A DNA stretch of 64,000 nt from Aphis gossypii (Eukaryota > Arthropoda > Insecta > Hemiptera > Aphididae): contig NC_065530.1 of the NCBI RefSeq assembly GCF_020184175.1, positions 53,421,260-53,485,259 on the forward strand, in the 5' to 3' direction. The notes under the pieces are model-generated. The model did not search any database. It worked only from the letters and a program-made list of their open reading frames with translations, and was not told where the DNA came from. This document shows positions 62,412 to 64,000 of this stretch, one piece after another. How positions within the stretch are numbered: position 1 is the first letter of the stretch; the number at the start of each line of letters is the position of its first letter. The translations under genes were made by a program, and so were the position numbers.

Positions 62412-62633
62412 TTATAAGACAGATAATACCAGTCTAACTCCAAATATGATGTATCTTATAATTAAAAATGCACGCTAAAATAAAATACAACGTAAGCACG
62501 AGCTAATACAATAAAGGCTCAAAGTTAGAAAGTTGCATCGAATTTACGTATGATTTAATGAGCCACGTATATTATAAAATTGCGATATCAATGATAACAA
62601 TAATAATAAATAATCGCGATACCGTCGTATGAT

Positions 62634-62651
62634 ATCACGTCGAGGTCACCA
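62634..62651 (-). other. Primer-binding site for tRNA-Trp
   Basis: On the element's strand TGGTGACCTCGACGTGAT lies 2 nt inside the 5' LTR. Its complement, ATCACGTCGAGGTCACCA, is the 3' end expected of animal tRNA-Trp, whose acceptor stem starts GACCTCG, including the added CCA. All 18 positions fit that expectation. Confidence 0.85.
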
Positions 62652-62653
62652 AA

Positions 62654-63884
62654 TGTGCGGGCCGGGTGCGTATAATTGTAATACGCGCGCCCGGTCACCG
62701 AAATACTTCGTACCACACACACCGACCGACCTGTGTAAAATGTGTGTATATATGTATAGCACTCAACAGAAAGTGGACAGGTTCGCCGAGCAAGATCTGA
62801 GAGTGCTAGTGTGCGGTGGTGTGTGTATGTGTGTATATTTGTATGCGTGTGTAACAACTAATAGCTAAGAACAAAGAGGTAAATGATAAAAATATGGTAA
62901 TTCAAAATAAATGGTAACGCAGTAGAAATTTTTGTAAAAGGTTATAGTATAATAAATAATAATTATGATAATAATTTACGGCCCTTTTGGCCCAACAGTT
63001 AAAAATATGTATAGTATAATAATAATATTTGCCGGTTCGGCACAACCAAAATAACGATGATAATTTATTAATGCGACCAATATTCAATAATAAAACTATA
63101 GGTAAAAATATAAATAATAATAATAAATAAATAAAAACTCACAATTTGTGGAGCATTGCTGGCCAGCCGCTACCTATACAGCTATATAATAAAATTGACA
63201 CATACAGCACGAAAATAATAATTGAAATTATACACAAATTTAAATAAATGACAGGTAAGATTATTGTCTTAATAAGAACCACAAATTACGGCGGTTGATG
63301 CACGTACACAATATAATAATACAGAAAGGTGGCGATTAGCGCCTATGAAATATAATAATACAGAAATGTGGCGATTAGCGCCTATGAAATATAATAATAC
63401 AGAAATGTGGCGATTCGCGCCACACAAATATAATATAATAGACCGTGGCGATTCGCGCCTGCGATATAATAATGAACAAATGGTTTAATGGTAGCGATTT
63501 GCGCACACGAAACCGTACGTGTAGTATAACAAAAATGTGGCGATTCGCGCCCACAAATTGCAACTTTGCAAACAAAATAAACCCGTCGATTAGCGCACGT
63601 GACAAAAAAGTGCGTTATGGCATGAAACGCTGGAGAAGAACGACTAACATAATTAAAATAATACACGGCCGCCGCGGACCGACGGAAGACATAAAAATGC
63701 GGCTGATTGCGCTTAATCTTACTATTATATAACTATATAATTCACAAATACAAATTTAAACAATAATATAAATGACATTAAAATGCGCGTGCGTGTGTGT
63801 GTGATCGGTCGGCAGCGGGATGTATAATATAATATAATAATGACGCGATAATAATAATAATATAGGGACGTCTTGGCGGCGACA
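62654..63884 (-). repeat. 5' LTR of the BEL/Pao element (1,231 bp)
   Basis: Same sequence as 55,949-57,176 apart from three 1-bp length differences (near 63,064, in the TAA run near 63,115, and near 63,765). It should carry the promoter driving gag-pol. The dyad-motif array starts at 63,331. Confidence 0.97.
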
Positions 63885-63889
63885 GATTT
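63885..63889. repeat. Target-site duplication, right (GATTT)
   Basis: Direct copy of 55,944-55,948. Unique AT-rich host sequence resumes after it to the end of the window. Confidence 0.9.
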
Positions 63890-64000
63890 TTTAAATTTAT
63901 AATACAAATCTAATTAATTTACTTGCATACCTAGATATTATATATTATTATAAAATAATTATTTAGTTTTTGATTTGTACTATAAATTATTGCATTGCCG

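Larger units (their letters stand above)
55949..63884 (-). mobile_element. Complete BEL/Pao LTR retrotransposon
   Basis: A 7,936-bp element on the minus strand. From its 5' end it has an LTR (62,654-63,884), a tRNA-Trp primer-binding site (62,634-62,651), a leader, a single gag-pol frame (62,390-57,195), a polypurine tract (57,177-57,186) and a second LTR (55,949-57,176). It is flanked by the 5-bp direct repeat GATTT (55,944-55,948 and 63,885-63,889). Domain order (gag, zinc knuckles, aspartic protease, RT, RNase H, integrase) and the A17/DUF1758/DUF1759/DUF5641-type regions identify the BEL/Pao superfamily. Reading the LTRs side by side I find no substitutions, only three 1-bp length differences in TA/TAA runs. 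The insertion is therefore very recent and the element may still move. Confidence 0.97.

Noticed and set aside
1..64000. Hox protein-coding exons, tRNA or rRNA genes, and CRISPR arrays
   Set aside because: I looked for homeobox (WFQNRR), YPWM and typical Hox start motifs in the open frames and for tRNA T-loop signatures and found none. CRISPR is not expected in animal DNA and no spaced-repeat array of that kind is present.

Overview
The window is animal nuclear DNA from an insect, and I read it as an aphid. It is very AT-rich, full of the short motif TAGGTA/TACCTA, and carries aphid-style dispersed repeats. The one unmistakable host gene is the microRNA mir-10 at about 39.86 kb on the + strand. 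Both mature arms match the insect miR-10 sequences as I remember them. In insects mir-10 sits inside the Hox cluster between Deformed and Sex combs reduced, so this window is most likely Hox-cluster intergenic DNA. If the usual order and orientation hold, Scr lies to the left and Dfd to the right. That placement is inferred, because no homeobox exon is visible here.

Layout: 0-37 kb is almost entirely non-coding and AT-rich. It is interrupted by GC/CpG-rich islands (about 5.1-5.5, 7.4-7.7, 15.25-15.6, 21.65-22.35 and 23.2-23.9 kb), a decayed LINE gag fragment at 0.3 kb, a hAT-type MITE with an exact 8-bp target duplication at 8.1-8.4 kb, a Helitron-like element at 9.5-10.7 kb, a roughly 120-bp tandem array at 11.0-11.5 kb, and several perfect hairpins or palindromes. 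At 37.4-38.3 kb a long GC-rich island ends in a strong splice donor. A strong acceptor lies about 1.5 kb downstream, and mir-10 lies about 100 bp beyond it, so this island is a good candidate for the pri-mir-10 promoter and first exon. Diverged tandem duplications follow mir-10.

From 41 to 56 kb the sequence is again mostly non-coding. It contains a 501-bp solo LTR with a 4-bp target duplication (46.9-47.4 kb), a coding relic (47.6-48.2 kb), two MITE-like elements around 50 kb, a small symmetric-phase exon with a cystatin-like motif (51.1 kb), a GC island with GCC and CGA repeats followed by a 200-bp CA microsatellite (52.7-53.6 kb), and a 130-bp TA-flanked palindromic element (54.7 kb).

The right end holds a complete 7.9-kb BEL/Pao LTR retrotransposon on the minus strand (55,949-63,884). 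It has a 5-bp target duplication, two 1.23-kb LTRs with no base substitutions between them that I could find, a primer-binding site complementary to tRNA-Trp, a polypurine tract, and one uninterrupted 1,731-codon gag-pol frame with all catalytic motifs. It is a very recent and probably competent insertion about 16 kb downstream of mir-10. Its LTR carries eight copies of a GC-rich 13-bp dyad motif at regular 38-46-bp spacing inside AT-rich sequence, which is the most unusual structure in the window.
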